Notes: generated from the sequence alone by a model not told the origin. DNA of 64,000 bases from Mytilinidion resinicola (GCF_010093595.1 NW_022985475.1:26504-90503), one strand, 5' to 3'; counted from the first letter of the stretch, positions 1 through 12,260 are shown. Numbers and translations are program-made.

Positions 1-1179
1 TTACTATCTAATTTCTTTAAATGCTTTGCCTATCCGGCGTGGTTTAACTACGCGTTAACCTTAAATTAGTTGTTATCGGCCTAGATCTAACTGCTTACTT
101 CCTTATTAGCTTTCTTAATATTAATTATTGCCTGTATAAATGCGGCCTCTAATACTTCCTAGATAGGATTTTTCTATTTTTTTCTTTTAGCGGCTAGGTT
201 ATGCGCGTTTACCTGGAATAATCGGGCTAATAACGCCTTACTACTAAATTTCTAGTACTGCACGCCTTCTTTCTATATTTTTACCCGCTGTATAATACTC
301 TATTACTTTTAGTAGTAATATCCTTACTTTTATAAATTCTCCTACTTATATTCCTTTTTATAATAGGTCTGTATATTCTATAAACTATATATAATAGAAT
401 AATATAGTATACTATTTTTACGGGCTCCTAAACACTTTAATCTATTATACTAAATAGGTAAATATAGTATAGGCTATACTGCTGCCGGCGGGAAAATTAC
501 CTGCCTATTATTTTGCGCCTAATTTTCTAAACCTGCTGCGGCCTCCGCTATAGCCTTTCGTATTACAACTATAAACTTCTAGTAGTATATAGCTAAATAC
601 TTTTATAACTGCCCTTTAGTAATACTATATCTATAATCTCTATAAACTATAATATAATACTATAGAATATACTTAAAAACTTAGGTAAATTGTTTTATAC
701 CTTACTGCACAATTGCTATAATAACGGTTAATAAATTAAATAGATACTTTTATATAGCAACTCGCCTTCTTATCTATATCCTATTAAATTACACTATATC
801 TTATTATCTCCTAATTATCGGGTATTATACCTGCGTGCCTATAGTACCTTATATATATAATCTACTACTATACCTTAATAATACAAGCTGTGGAAACACG
901 GCGTGGCAGGCGTTCTAGCTGCTGTACACGGCCACGAATACTAATATTGCTAATATAACCCTAACCTCTAACAATAATACTACACCGCAGTTGCATGCTA
1001 ATTCTAAATAGTGTATTAAATACGCAATAGTCGATAACCTGCCTACAGCGGTGCTTCCAGCAAAATCTATTAGGGTTTCCTATAGTATAGTTTAATTTTC
1101 GTTTCTAAATTATATTATTAGACCGCACGGTTTACTTTTAAATTATAATATAAAATATCTTATAATATATTTTATCTAT

Positions 1180-2260
1180 AGGTTAATAGATCGCCTAAGT
1201 AAGTACTAATATATTATTCCTTATAAAATAATTATAGCTTAAGCTACTGCTAACCTATTCTACCGGCACGTTTAGGTATATTACGGCCTTCCTAATATAT
1301 ACGTTTCCGATTAAGAATTATAGTTTATTTCCGTGTTTTAGAATAAACTATATAGATAACTATAAATTAAAGCCCGACTATTATTAGCCTTTTACCCTAA
1401 AATAGATAGCTAGATAGAAAAGGCTAATTCTATATTAAAATAAGTTCTTTATACTTATATAAACTACTAGTAAAATAACTAGGTAACTTAGCTGCTATTA
1501 GCTTAATTTAAAGCAAATAATATAAGATCTAAATTAACTATAGTAATACTATTCGTTGCTATTATAGGATAAAACCCTTAAATAGGTTTTAAACCTTCTA
1601 TAGGAATACAGCGCCCTGCTTACTAAATACTATAAACCTATAAAGCTAATTAAATAATTAATAAAATAACCGATATTAAACAGTTTATCTATAAAAAGAT
1701 AACCTAGGTATAGGTAATATAAAAAAGAGTTTACTAACCGTTAATATACTAGTGCACTATTCTACCGCGTTAGCAATAAAGTTTAGCTAAACGCCTAGAA
1801 TATCCGTATAAAATAAAAGTTTAAAAAGCTTAACTAGAAAAACCTTAGAAAGTTTCTAATTATATAAGTGGTTTTACTATACGCCTATTAATTAGGCCTG
1901 CCTAATATAATAAAGATCTACTCTATCTTTTATATCTTTCTTTTATAGCCTGCTGCCCTATTTTTAGATTACCTTCCTAGCTAAGAAAACTCTCCTCCTA
2001 AACCTATTTAAATTAATAGCGAACTAGAGTACTATATTAACTATATTAAAAACCTCCGCTTTAACCGACGCTAAAAGCGATATAAATACCTTATTAAATA
2101 GACTAGCTATAATAAGTTATTCTAGGAGCCTGCCTTAAAACTTAAGAATATAATAGCTGCCGCTAATTATTACTACCGGCACCCTAATATACCTAAACCA
2201 CCTAATATATCTATATAATATAACGTTAACGCCTAAAAAACTTAGGTTTAGAGGAGGGGT
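1180..2260 (+). mobile_element. Ty3/Gypsy (chromovirus-type) integrase and chromodomain remnant
   Basis: Reading through stops on the plus strand gives a recognisable retroelement integrase core. Near 1,180 is a (V)DRLSKY-like stretch. Near 1,250-1,310 is LFYRHV..YYGLPN followed by IYVSD, the second catalytic Asp. Near 1,415-1,440 is IEKANSIL, carrying the catalytic Glu. At about 2,020-2,170 a chromodomain follows (EYYINYIKNLRFNRR, then KRYKYLIK.TSYNKLF.EPA), the C-terminal targeting module of chromoviral Gypsy elements. Several CAG codons have become TAG. The upstream reverse transcriptase and RNase H are not recognisable here and would lie before base 1. The element is dead. Confidence 0.8.
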
Positions 2261-2261
2261 A

Positions 2262-2510
2262 CTATTATAGTAACTACCTGCAATACTTTACTTACTATAA
2301 TTCGCCTATTATATAGCTTTATTACCTAATTTTATACGGAGTTTATAAGCTCGCGCTATACGCACGTCCCACCGGTATATTTTTTTTACTAGCGCTTCTA
2401 ATTTCCTATTCTTTATATAATATTTTAAACCTCTATATAATACTATATATAGCACCTAATTAATACTCCTATTTAAGCCTTATACCTCTGCTTATAGTAT
2501 TATTATAATA
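2262..2510 (+). repeat. Possible 3' LTR of the Gypsy remnant, truncated
   Basis: Just after the chromodomain region a purine-rich stretch (GGTTTAGAGGAGGGG at about 2,248-2,262) resembles a polypurine tract, where a 3' LTR would begin. The next ~250 bases hold a TATA-like run and end where homology to an inverted Fot1 copy starts (about 2,510). No second LTR is present in the window to confirm the boundaries, so this is inference from position. Confidence 0.35.
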
Positions 2511-3243
2511 TTATCTACTTATAAGCGTTAATAGCCTTAATTATAGTAGCCTACTCGCGATCGCCTAGTTATATAGCTTTTAGTTAATTTTATCTTTTAG
2601 AGCCTATAATAACTACTTCTATTAAAATAATACCTATCTAGAAGCCGGTTTTATTAAAGTTATAGAAGTTATTATTTATAATACTATACTTTACCTTTAC
2701 ATTACGCATAAGCTTAAACTATAGCGCAATAATTCTTAGATCTTTATATAGAGCTTTCTAGCAGTTATACTTTTAATTAAACTGTGTTTAAAGCTTATTA
2801 GTCCGCTTAATAAAGTTATATAGCTAATTTTTGCCAACCTAGCCAGCACCGCGCTTATCTAGCAGCTTATTAGCTATATTTTATATAGCGCTTAACTATA
2901 GTATAAATCCTTTTAAATCTAAGTTAATTATATATTAAATAATAACTAATTTCTCTAGCTTTATAAGCTTCTTTAAATTAGGCTTATAATCGCGTTAGAA
3001 GGTTATTCCGGCGCGTTGTTATTAAAGCGTGCTTCTAGGGACTTTAAAAATTGTTACAGCTTATTGCTTACTTTAAATTTAGTTCTTATTAATTGCTAAA
3101 ATAGCTAGGTATATTAGGCCTTTACTTTAGACTAGTTATATATTATATTATTAAGGTATAATAGTTAAAAGTTAATAGAGCGCGTTTTAGTAATAGGGTA
3201 GCCCGCTTACTTAGGTAGCCTGCTTACTTATAAAGTACGTTAT
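2510..3243 (-). mobile_element. Fot1/pogo-type element, truncated copy, minus strand
   Basis: The reverse complement of this stretch aligns along its length with the first ~735 bases of the full-length element at 4,196-6,045, including the terminal inverted repeat (CTTACTTATAAAGTA near 3,220-3,240). Homology stops at about 2,510, so only the 5' third of the element is present. Both copies carry RIP-type changes but at different sites, so they diverged independently. The two copies form an interrupted inverted repeat around the minisatellite at 3,250-4,195. Confidence 0.75.
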
Positions 3244-3249
3244 AGGCTA

Positions 3250-4195
3250 TATAGAACACGCCTATATTAGCTTTTATACCTGTTTCTATTACTATATTTA
3301 TTCCTGCTACCGCAGTATTAGTTACCTGCTATTTTTACTACTATATTAGTTCTGCTATATTAGTTTCTACTATATAAGCTTATATTACTATATCTATTCC
3401 TACTACTATAGTATTAGTTGCCTACTATTCCTGCTACTATATTAGTTTTACTATATTAGTTTTTACTATATAAGTTTATACTGCTACCTATATTCCTGCT
3501 GCTATAGTATTAGTTTTTATATAGTTACTTACTATTCCTGCTACTATATTAGTTCCGCTATATTAGTTTCTGCTATATAAGCTTATATTACTATATCTAT
3601 TTCTGCTACTATAGTATTAGTTTTAATATAGCTAGCTACTTACTATAAAATCTACTGCTAAATCTACTACTAGACTAACTACTATATTTACTACCTACTA
3701 TTTTCTACTATATTAGTATCTATTATATTAGTTTCTACTATATTAGTTTCTACTATATTAGCTACTACTAATATATTAGTTTCTATATAGTTATTACCGC
3801 CTTATTAACTTTCTATTTTATTTCTATTATACTATAAAAAAGCTAGCGTTAGGAATAACTTTTTAGGTGGAAAAAACCTAGTATAATAGATAGGCTATTT
3901 TTTCGCGCTATTACACCCGTTACTTTACCTAATACCGATAATTTTTACTACCTATTTACTACTATATTTAGATTTATATCTACTACTAAGCCTACTTTAG
4001 AATAACTATTAGAATAACTACTAGAATAACTTCTAAAATAACTACTAAATTTACTACTAGGCCTATTACTACTCTACTACTAGTATCTATATAGCTAAAT
4101 CTACTATATACTTTTTTTTTTACTATATTAGCCTCTACCTTATTAGTTTTTCTACTATATAACTTTATACTACTATATCTATTCCTATTGCTATA
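3250..4195. repeat. TA-rich minisatellite, left arm
   Basis: An imperfect tandem array built from recurring blocks such as CTACTATATTAGTTTCTAC, TATATAAGCTTATA, TATCTATTCCTACTACTATA and GTATTAGTT, with a unit of roughly 70-80 bases and many internal deletions. The same motifs resume at 6,046 on the far side of the Fot1 insertion, so this was one array before the transposon landed. It has no coding potential now. A degenerated repetitive coding region cannot be excluded. Confidence 0.8.
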
Positions 4196-6045
4196 ATATA
4201 CTCTATAAATAAGCGGCCTATCTAAGTAAATAGCCTACCTTATTACCGGAACGCGCTCTATTAACTTTTAACTATAATACCTTAATAATATAATACGTAA
4301 TTAATTTAAAAAGAAGGCTAGATATATATAGCTATTTTAGCAATCGATAAAAAGTAGTTTAAGAGTATATAACGCGCTATTATAATATATAACGTCCCCT
4401 AAACAACCCTATAATAACAACGTGCCGGAATAACTACCTAACGCGATTATAAGCCTAATTTAAAAAAGCTTATAAAGCTAAAGAAATTAGTTGTTATTTA
4501 ATATATAATTAACTTAGATTTAAGAGGGTTTATACCGCGGCTAAGCGCTATATAAAATATAGCTAATAAGCTACTAAATAAGCGCGGTGCCGGCTAGGTT
4601 AGTAAGAACTAGCTATATAACTTTATTAAGCGGACTAATAAGCTTTAAATATAGTTTAATTAAAAGTATAATTACTAGAGAGCCCTATATAAAAATCTAA
4701 GGATTATTATACTATAGTTTAAGCTTATACGTAATATAAAGGTAAAGTATAGTATTATAGATAATAACTTCTATAACTTTAATAAAACCGGCTTCTAGAT
4801 AGGTATTATTTTAATAGAAATAGTTATTATAGGCTCTAAAAAATAGAATTAACTAAAAGCTATATAACTAGGTAATCGCGAGTAGGCTACTATAATTAAG
4901 GCTATTAACGCTTATAGGTAGGTAATCCCGCCGTTTATTATTCTTGCAGGTAAATACTACTTTTTTATATAGTATAAGGGCAGTAATATACTGCTAGACT
5001 AGGCTATAGCAGTAAGTAATAACGGCTAGATAATAAATAAGCTTAGTATTATATAGCTGTAATATTTTAATATATATATAAAGGACCGCACTATAGGCGC
5101 ATATTACTTACTTATTTTAGACGGTTATAAAAGCTATAACTTACTTAAATTTAAAGAGCTTTATAAGGAGAATAATATTATTACGCTATATATACCGCTG
5201 CACGCCTTATATTTATTACAGCCGCTTAATATAGGCTGTTTTACGCCGTTAAAAAAAGCGTATAGTCGCTAAATTAAGAATCTAGTGCGTAACTATATTA
5301 ACTATATTATAAAGCTTAAGTTCCTACTAGCTTTTAAAGTAGTATTTAATAACTTATTTATAAAGAGTAATATTTACGTAAGCTTTTAAGGCGCCGGCCT
5401 TATACCGCTTAATCTAGAGGCAGTACTTTTAAAGCTTAATATTATACTTTATACGCTGTCGCCTCCCGCTATAGAAGCTTAATAGGAATTAAAAATACTA
5501 AGTAATACTTTTAAGCTAAGCTTTTAGTTAGCTTTAATTTATAATCGCATTTAAATATATTAATATAGCTTTTTTACTGCAATTTTTAAGTCGCTTAATT
5601 CGCTTATTAAAGGCGCTAAAATATAGATATATAGGGCTATATTATTGCGCGATTAGGTTATAAGCCTTTAAAAGGCGAATAAGGCCGCTATAAAGCGTAG
5701 AGAGCTTTAAAAAAAGTAAATTTAGAGGTAAAAAGTTCTAATAAAGGTACAGGGCTCTAATATAATCGCTTAAAAGGAAGCTAATAAATAAATTAAGGGG
5801 GAAATACGTTAAAATAGAAGGCGCCCGGGTAGAAGTATATAGCGGCAGGCGCGCTATAGGCGCTGCAGTAAGATAGGATATAACTTTTATACGTGTTAAA
5901 AAGATAAGGAAATTATTATAGATTAGACTGCAGGTTATATTAAGTTAATATTTATTCGCGTTATAGAGCAATTTATATTTAATATTATAATTTACTTATA
6001 AATTAGGCTACTTACTTAGGTAGGCCGCTTACTTATAAAGTATAT
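4196..6045 (+). mobile_element. Full-length Fot1/pogo (Tc1-mariner) element, RIP-inactivated
   Basis: The element is about 1.85 kb, the usual size of fungal Fot1-like elements. The ends are inverted repeats of about 40 bases: left 4,196-4,240 (ATATACTCTATAAATAAGCG...) and right 6,003-6,045, which reads the same on the other strand with a few C/T differences. The transposase is plus strand but full of stops. Readable motifs are YLLILDGYKSYN (about 5,110-5,150, second catalytic Asp), then PLHALYLLQPLNIGCF and LKKAY (about 5,190-5,260), the DDE_1 signature. RIP explains the inactivation. The insertion is flanked by TA-rich minisatellite, consistent with TA target choice. Confidence 0.9.
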
Positions 6046-7330
6046 TAGTATTAGTTTTTATATAGCTAGCTGCCTGCTATTCTTACTACTATATTAGTTC
6101 TACTATATTAGTTTCTACTATATAAGCTTATAGTGCCGTATTTATTCCTACTACTATAGTATTAGTTTTTATATAGCTAGCTGCCTACTATTTCTACTAT
6201 TATATTAGTTTTACTATATTAGTTTCCGCTATATAAGCTTATATTACTATATCTATTCCTGCTGTTATAGTATTAGTTTCTATATAGTTACCTACTATTT
6301 CTTCTACTATATTAGTTCTATTATATTAGTTTCCGCTATATAAGTTTATACTGCTATATTTATTCCTACTACTATAGTATTAGTTACCTGCTATTTCTAC
6401 TACTATATTAGTTCCGATATATTAGTTTCTATATAGCTAGCTGCCTGCTATTTCTACTACTATATTAGTTCTGCTATATTAGTTTCTGCTATATAAGCTT
6501 ATACTACTATATTTATTTCTACTACTATAGTATTAGTTTCTATATAGCTAGCTACCTATTATTTTTACTACTATATTAGTTTTGCTATATTAGTTTCTAC
6601 TATATAAGCTTATACTGCTATTTATATTTCTACTACTATAGTATTAGTTTTTATATAGCTAGCTACCTGCTATTTCTACTACTATAGTATTAGTTTTTAT
6701 ATAGCTAGCTACCTGCTATTTCTGCTACTATATTAGTTTTACTATATTAGTTTCTACTATACTAGCTAGTACTATTTTACCTATTTCTATTACTAAATTA
6801 GCTTATACTATTATATCTACTTCTACTATTTTATTAGCTACTACTACTAAACTTATTACTAGAATAACTATTAAAATAACTGCTAGGCCTATTACTATAC
6901 TACTACTAAGCCTACTACTATACTACTACTAGGCCTATTACTATACTACTACTAGGCCTACTACTATACTACTACTAAGCCTACTACTACTTTACTACTA
7001 AATCTACTACTAAATTTACTGCCTACTATTTTTTTTATAGTATTAGCCTTTACTATATTAGTTCCTGCTATATAAGCCTATACTATAACACCTATTCCTA
7101 CTACTATATTAGCTTTTACTACTTTAGCTATTTCTATAGGTATATTAGATTCCGTTTATATAGTTTATAGTATTATCTACTGCTACTACTATACCTACTA
7201 CTATTAAGCTACTGCTATAATATAAGTTTCTATATAATTAGCTGCCTGCTATTACTATTACTATATTAGTTTTGCTATATTAGATTTTACTACCTATTAC
7301 CGCGTTTACTACTTTCTATTCTACTGCTTT
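6046..7330. repeat. TA-rich minisatellite, right arm
   Basis: This continues the array at 3,250-4,195 with the same blocks (TATTAGTTTCTACTATATAAG, CTTATACTACTATAT, TATTCCTACTACTATAG, TATATAGCTAGCTACCTGC). Near 6,880-7,010 a shorter repeat based on CTACTATACTACTACTAAGC appears. The array fades by about 7,330. From there to 7,850 there is AT-rich sequence with a poly-T run near 7,690-7,710 and nothing I can name. Confidence 0.8.
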
Positions 7331-8739
7331 CCTATCTACTATTTTACTATATAGTCTACTTTTTTTTCTATTCTATTTTATACTATATATATATCTATTA
7401 TAGGATAATATTTTAGGTAGAAAGGTATATAGTAAGGTAGAATAGTTCCTGTAAAAATATAGGTATATAGCCTATAGTATATACCTATAAAAGGTAATAT
7501 ACTGCTTTAGCTTTTAAGCTTTAGCTGCTATTCTATAGTAAGCTCTATTATTATTTACCTATTATCTATCTATTACTACTTCTAGTAGCTAGCTATATAG
7601 CTATACTACGCGCTTTTATAGGCGCCACTTTAATTAATTTTTCTTCTACCTATATATACTGCTTTTGCCTATATATACTATATATACTATACCTTTTTTT
7701 TTTTTTTTTTACTTAGGTACTTTATATATACTATATACTATACTGCTTTATACTACTATACTACCCTAGGTATAAAAAAGTAGATTAGTAAAATAAAAAT
7801 TAAATAGCTTAAAATAGTATAGAACTAGTACCTTCGCGCTATTTTAAAAGGGGACTACTAATTGTACACCCTCTAATTCCTAGACGTATACCCCCTTTTT
7901 ACTGTATATACACCTTCTCCTTTCTCTATCGCTTTACTACCTTTTAATTAGCTTAAAGGGCTGCTTTATAGCCTCCGATTCGCTTACTTAACTTGCTTAC
8001 TAATTCCGAGTACTTTTTCTAAATCGGCTATATATAATATAACGCAAGTAATTATATTTTTATACTCTATCTCTATAATATACTTACTATAGCCCTTTAG
8101 CCGCTACTTCTATAGTTATATAACACGGTAAAAAAAGCTAAGAAAGCGCTAATAAAGTATATAAAGGCTTAAGGCTATAGCTTTATAAAGTTCCGATTAA
8201 AACCTAATAAAACACCGGCTAAGGAAATAAGAAAAATATAGTTTTAATACTACTTTAGTAGCAGTGCAGAAATTACTGCCTATATATATATAACCTTATC
8301 TAATAAAAGGGCTGTTAAATATATAGTATACTTACTTAATAACCTTTTAGCTATAATAATAGATATATATAGCTATAGAAGATAATAGAGGCAGCTTATA
8401 AAAACTATTTTTCTATACTTAAACTAATAGCAGTTATATATAATAGAAAGCGCTTAGTATTAATAAACCGCCTTATTTAAGCTAATATATCTAGTAGAAT
8501 AAGGCCTATAGAAACGTATATAAAGCTGCTAAAAAAAGAAGTAACTATTACTATCTAAAATATTTAAAATAAGCGAACTTAGTACCGCAATAAGCTTCTT
8601 AGTAGCCTTACGCCTATCTAGGCTCTTTTTAATATACTAGAAACCCGAATATTTAATATAGGTAATAGCTAAGGGGAAAGGAAGTATATATATAACTATA
8701 TAAAGGACTAGCAGAACTATATTAATTACCTCTTCTTTA

Positions 8740-10894
8740 TATATCCGGATTTTATCGAGATCCTATAGTTTAACTACAATATTATACTAATAGACTACAC
8801 GTATAAAACTAATAGATTTGGTATACCGTTTTTATATATAACTAGCGTTATATATATAAGTAATAACTTCGATATTACCTATTATTTTATACTAAAAAAA
8901 AGGAAGTAAACTATAACTAGGTAGTATAGCAGCTTTTTAAGCTTTTTTAATACTATTCTATTACACCACGCGTTTTCCTAATAGATAAGGAATAAGCTCT
9001 AAAAAACGCGCTACGTTAATAATAGTTAGATATTCCGCGCCTTTTATGCGTATAGTATATTAAAAAAAATATTAATACTAAGCTAGCTAAGGTATATAAG
9101 AATAAACCGATATTTCCTATAGGCTATACTAATGCGCCGATAGAGAATAATATAGAAGAATAGAAGGCAGCTAAGGAAAAAAAGTAGTAAAAGAAAAAGA
9201 GTGAATTTATTACCCGTTAGACCGCTATAATAAAGCTGGAACTTTTTAATTAATTTAATAAGGCCTGGAATAAGCTGCTTAATAACTATAAGAAGAGGCC
9301 TAGCCTTATAGAGTATATAAAGGAAAAGTAGTGGCTGTATAGGTGGAAATAGGCAACTTACTATACTTAAACAGCTTAGTATTTTAGAACTATATAAGTA
9401 TCTGCTTATATTCTATTTCTTAATTAATATTTAAGCTCTATTTTTGCCCTCTTCAGCGCTAGTTGTCCTATATGCCAGCAAACCCCTTATGAAATTTGGG
9501 CTTCGAATTCGCACGTTTTAGTGTTAAGATTTGGGTTAAGCAGATGCAAATCTAGGTGTATAATGCTAACCGAGTTTCTTACAGCGTTATATTACGGAAC
9601 GAGGGCGCGCACGGCCCGCTTAAGGGCTTCCTCTAGGTGTCAACTGGCCATCTATTTAATATACTCCTTAATATCCAGAACCTTATCCTTATTACTAAAT
9701 CCAAATACGAGGATTATAAGGCGAAGTGGCATGCTAGAACTCCTTATAATGTGAGAGAGGCTGAATTCCGTGATCTATTCTGTACGGTTACACCGCAAGT
9801 ATTGGCCATCCTTAAGAAGCAACTTAAGAAGGCAAAATCGAATGAATACAACCCGAACAACTGTACTTATACGTTCACAAATATATACGGCATGCCGTGC
9901 GCTCACAAGCTACACAATTGTCTACATCGGGCGCTTGCAAATTATCTAGATCCCGTGCTCTATATACAACCAGATGAGATAGATTACTACTGGTGGTTTG
10001 CTCGGCCAGGCATACAACAACCGGCTATTCCTTTTGGACCTTTTGAGGATGTACTTGATCCTGCCGTTGTTGAGCGTCGACGTNNNNNNNNNNNNNNNNN
10101 NNNNNNNNNNNNNNNNNNNNNNNNNNNNNNNNNNNNNNNNNNNNNNNNNNNNNNNNNNNNNNNNNNNNNNNNNNNNNNNNNNNNNNNNNNNNNNNNNNNN
10201 NNNNNNNNNNNNNNNNNNNNNNNNNNNNNNNNNNNNNNNNNNNNNNNNNNNNNNNNNNNNNNNNNNNNNNNNNNNNNNNNNNNNNNNNNNNNNNNNNNNN
10301 NNNNNNNNNNNNNNNNNNNNNNNNNNNNNNNNNNNNNNNNNNNNNNNNNNNNNNNNNNNNNNNNNNNNNNNNNNNNNNNNNNNNNNNNNNNNNNNNNNNN
10401 NNNNNNNNNNNNNNNNNNNNNNNNNNNNNNNNNNNNNNNNNNNNNNNNNNNNNNNNNNNNNNNNNNNNNNNNNNNNNNNNNNNNNNNNNNNNNNNNNNNN
10501 NNNNNNNNNNNNNNNNNNNNNNNNNNNNNNNNNNNNNNNNNNNNNNNNNNNNNNNNNNNNNNNNNNNNCTACACCTACGGCTACACCTACGGCTAAGAAG
10601 CGTGGCCGGCCGCCTGGTGCAAAGGATAAGGTACCGCGGAAAAGGGCACGAGCTCAGAGGCAAGATAGTGCTCAGCCTCAACCTCAGGTGGAACAAGAGG
10701 ATGACCGTGCGGACATTCTACGACAGATTGCAGCTCTACAGGCACGTCTAGGAGGGTCTCAGCGCCCAACAGGTGTCGCTGTAGGCACTGCTGAGTTATC
10801 AGGCCGGCCAAAGAGCCGTAGGAATGTTCTAGGGCCTGCGGAGTATCAATATGAGTATGAGGCTGAGGCGTATGTAGATCAGTATGAGGAGTAG
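8740..10894 (+). pseudogene. MULE transposase, broken
   Basis: The 5' RIP-mutated part still reads ILIDYTYKTNRFGIPFL at about 8,784-8,835, which is the MULE transposase motif with the first catalytic Asp (lxxDcTYkTNryxmP). The 3' part reads GAHGPLKGFL (about 9,605-9,633), then an in-frame TAG at 9,634, then STGHLFNILLNIQ onward. A SWIM-type zinc-binding motif (CTYTFTNIYGMPCAH, about 9,860-9,905) follows, the usual C-terminal domain of MULE transposases. After the N gap the tail is low-complexity and basic with an AT-hook-like KKRGRPPGAKDK near 10,595-10,630. The frame ends at a TAG at 10,892. It is clearly non-functional. Confidence 0.85.
10084..10568. other. Assembly gap (485 N)
   Basis: A run of unknown bases inside the MULE transposase coding region. 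The sequence on both sides is in the same element and the coding frame is plausible across it, but any frame relation through the gap is arbitrary. Confidence 1.
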
Positions 10895-10994
10895 GTGCAG
10901 GCGGCGATGCTACGGGGCCAGGCTCGATGCAAAGGAGCCGTAATAAGGTGAGGTTTTGACAGGTTTAGCATGCTGTTAGGCACGTAGGCACTTC

Positions 10995-11184
10995 TAGAAT
11001 AGAATTCTATTCTATACTTATACTTATTAGACTTAGACTACGTGAGCTTATATATGAGCTCGTACGTAAGCTTATGTATAATGCTATATAAAATGGGCAT
11101 GGCTGTACAGCCTCTCCATTTTATATAGCATTACGTACGGCCTCGTGTATAGCATCACGTACGGCCTCGCGTATAGCATCACGT
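10995..11184. repeat. Palindromes and 24-bp tandem repeat in the MULE 3' region
   Basis: Three structures lie between the transposase stop and the right terminal repeat. A perfect 20-bp palindrome (TAGAATAGAATTCTATTCTA) is at 10,995-11,014. A perfect 18-bp inverted repeat (11,079-11,096 with 11,116-11,133) surrounds a second small palindrome, GGCTGTACAGCC. Then come two and a half copies of a 24-bp unit, ATAGCATCACGTACGGCCTC plus four bases, at 11,125-11,184. They could be subterminal transposase binding sites or a transcription-termination hairpin. Neither is shown by the sequence. Confidence 0.85.
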
Positions 11185-11489
11185 GTGGAGAGACGTAAAG
11201 GTGAATGCCCGGAGGAAGCTCCGGGCTCTCCGAGCCAATTAGAAGGTGGTGAAGCGATAGGAGGGGGAGGGGGTATACGCGCAGTAAAAAGGGGGTGTAC
11301 GTCTAGGAATTAGGGGGTGTACGATTAGTAGTCCCCTAATAGTAACCCTTATAAAATTAGTTCCTATATATAATATATACGCTAGTTAAACTAAATTATA
11401 TAGGTAACCTTTAAAAAGTAACCTAAATAATTACTACTAATTCTCTATTACTAGTAGTAATATTAATACCCGGGTATTAATAGTTACTA

Positions 11490-12260
11490 CTGTTGTTATA
11501 ACGGTTAAGCTGTTTTATACTATTAAAAAAAGCGTATAGTTGCAAAATTAAGGATCTAGCGTATAACTATATTAACTATATTATAAAGCTTAAGTTCCTA
11601 CTAGTTTTTAAAGTAGTATTTAATAACTTATTTATAAAAAGCAATATTTATATAAGTTTTTAAGGCGCTGGCCTTATACTGCTTAATCTAGAAGCAGTAC
11701 TTTTAAAGCTTAATATTATACTTTATATACTATTACCTCCTGCTATAGTAGAGGCTTAATAGAAATTAAAAACTAAGTAATACTCTTAAGCTAAGCTTTT
11801 AATTAGCTTTAATTTATAATTGTATTTAAATATATTAAAATAGCTTTTCTACTATAATTCTTAAGTCGCTTAATTTGCTTATTAGAGGCGCTAAAATGCA
11901 GATATATAGGGCTATATTATTGCGTAATTAGGTTATAAGCCTTTAAAAGGCGAATAAGGCCGCTGTAAAGCGTAGAAAGTGTAAAAGAAAGCAAATTTAG
12001 AGGCAAGAAGTCCTAACAAAGGCATAGGGGTCTGATATAATTGCTTAAAAGGAAGCTAATAAACAAATTAAGGGCGAAATGCGTCAAAATAGGAGGCGCC
12101 TGGGTGGAAGTGCACGGTAGCAAGCGCGCTGTAGGCGCTGCGGCGAGACAGGACACAATGCTCGTATTTGTTAAAAAGATGAGGAAGTTATTATAGAATA
12201 GACTGCAAGTTAAATTGAGTTAATATCTATTAGCGTTGTGGAGCAATCTACGTTCAAAGC
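11490..12260 (+). mobile_element. Fot1/pogo-type fragment, 3' half
   Basis: This aligns with 5,233-5,995 of the full-length element (for example AAAAAAAGCGTATAG and GTAGGCGCTGC), beginning within the transposase C-terminal half. Both the 5' half and the terminal repeats are missing: homology stops near 12,260 before the right inverted repeat. It keeps many more CpA/TpG sites towards its 3' end than the copies at 2.5-6 kb, so it was less exposed to RIP there. It borders the gene-bearing part of the window. Confidence 0.8.

Larger units (their letters stand above)
1..9450. other. AT-rich, RIP-mutated block
   Basis: The base composition is extremely AT-rich. CpA and TpG are nearly absent while TpA is in large excess and CpG persists, which is the signature of C-to-T mutation in CpA context (RIP). 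No long open frame survives. Transposon protein motifs can still be read through the stop codons, most of which look like mutated CAA, CAG or TGG codons. The first ~1,080 bases and 7,330-7,850 have the same composition, but I cannot assign them to an element. A less mutated patch at about 890-1,075 still carries CpA. The block ends abruptly near 9,440, inside a MULE. Confidence 0.9.
7850..11336 (+). mobile_element. MULE (Mutator-like) DNA transposon with ~100 bp inverted ends
   Basis: The left end (7,850-7,950, starting GGGGACTACTAATTGTACAC) and right end (11,236-11,336, ending AGTAGTCCCC) are long inverted repeats of each other, differing mainly by RIP-type changes on the left. Between them is a plus-strand transposase remnant. 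The element is 3,487 bases long including the N gap. No clear 9-11 bp target duplication is visible; the flanks are ATTTTAAAA on the left and TAATAGTAA on the right. The left ~1.6 kb is RIP-saturated and the right ~1.9 kb is almost clean. It is the second-youngest-looking transposon tract in the window after the MITEs. Confidence 0.85.

Noticed and set aside
3250..7330. Regularly repeated blocks reminiscent of a repeat-spacer array
   Set aside because: Units are degenerate, contiguous and TA-rich, with no constant spacers, in a eukaryotic nuclear context. It is a RIP-mutated minisatellite, not a CRISPR array.
9998..10894. Long open frames that cross the N gap on both strands
   Set aside because: Most of their length is unknown bases, so openness means nothing. 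Only the SWIM-type part before and the AT-hook part after the gap are supported.
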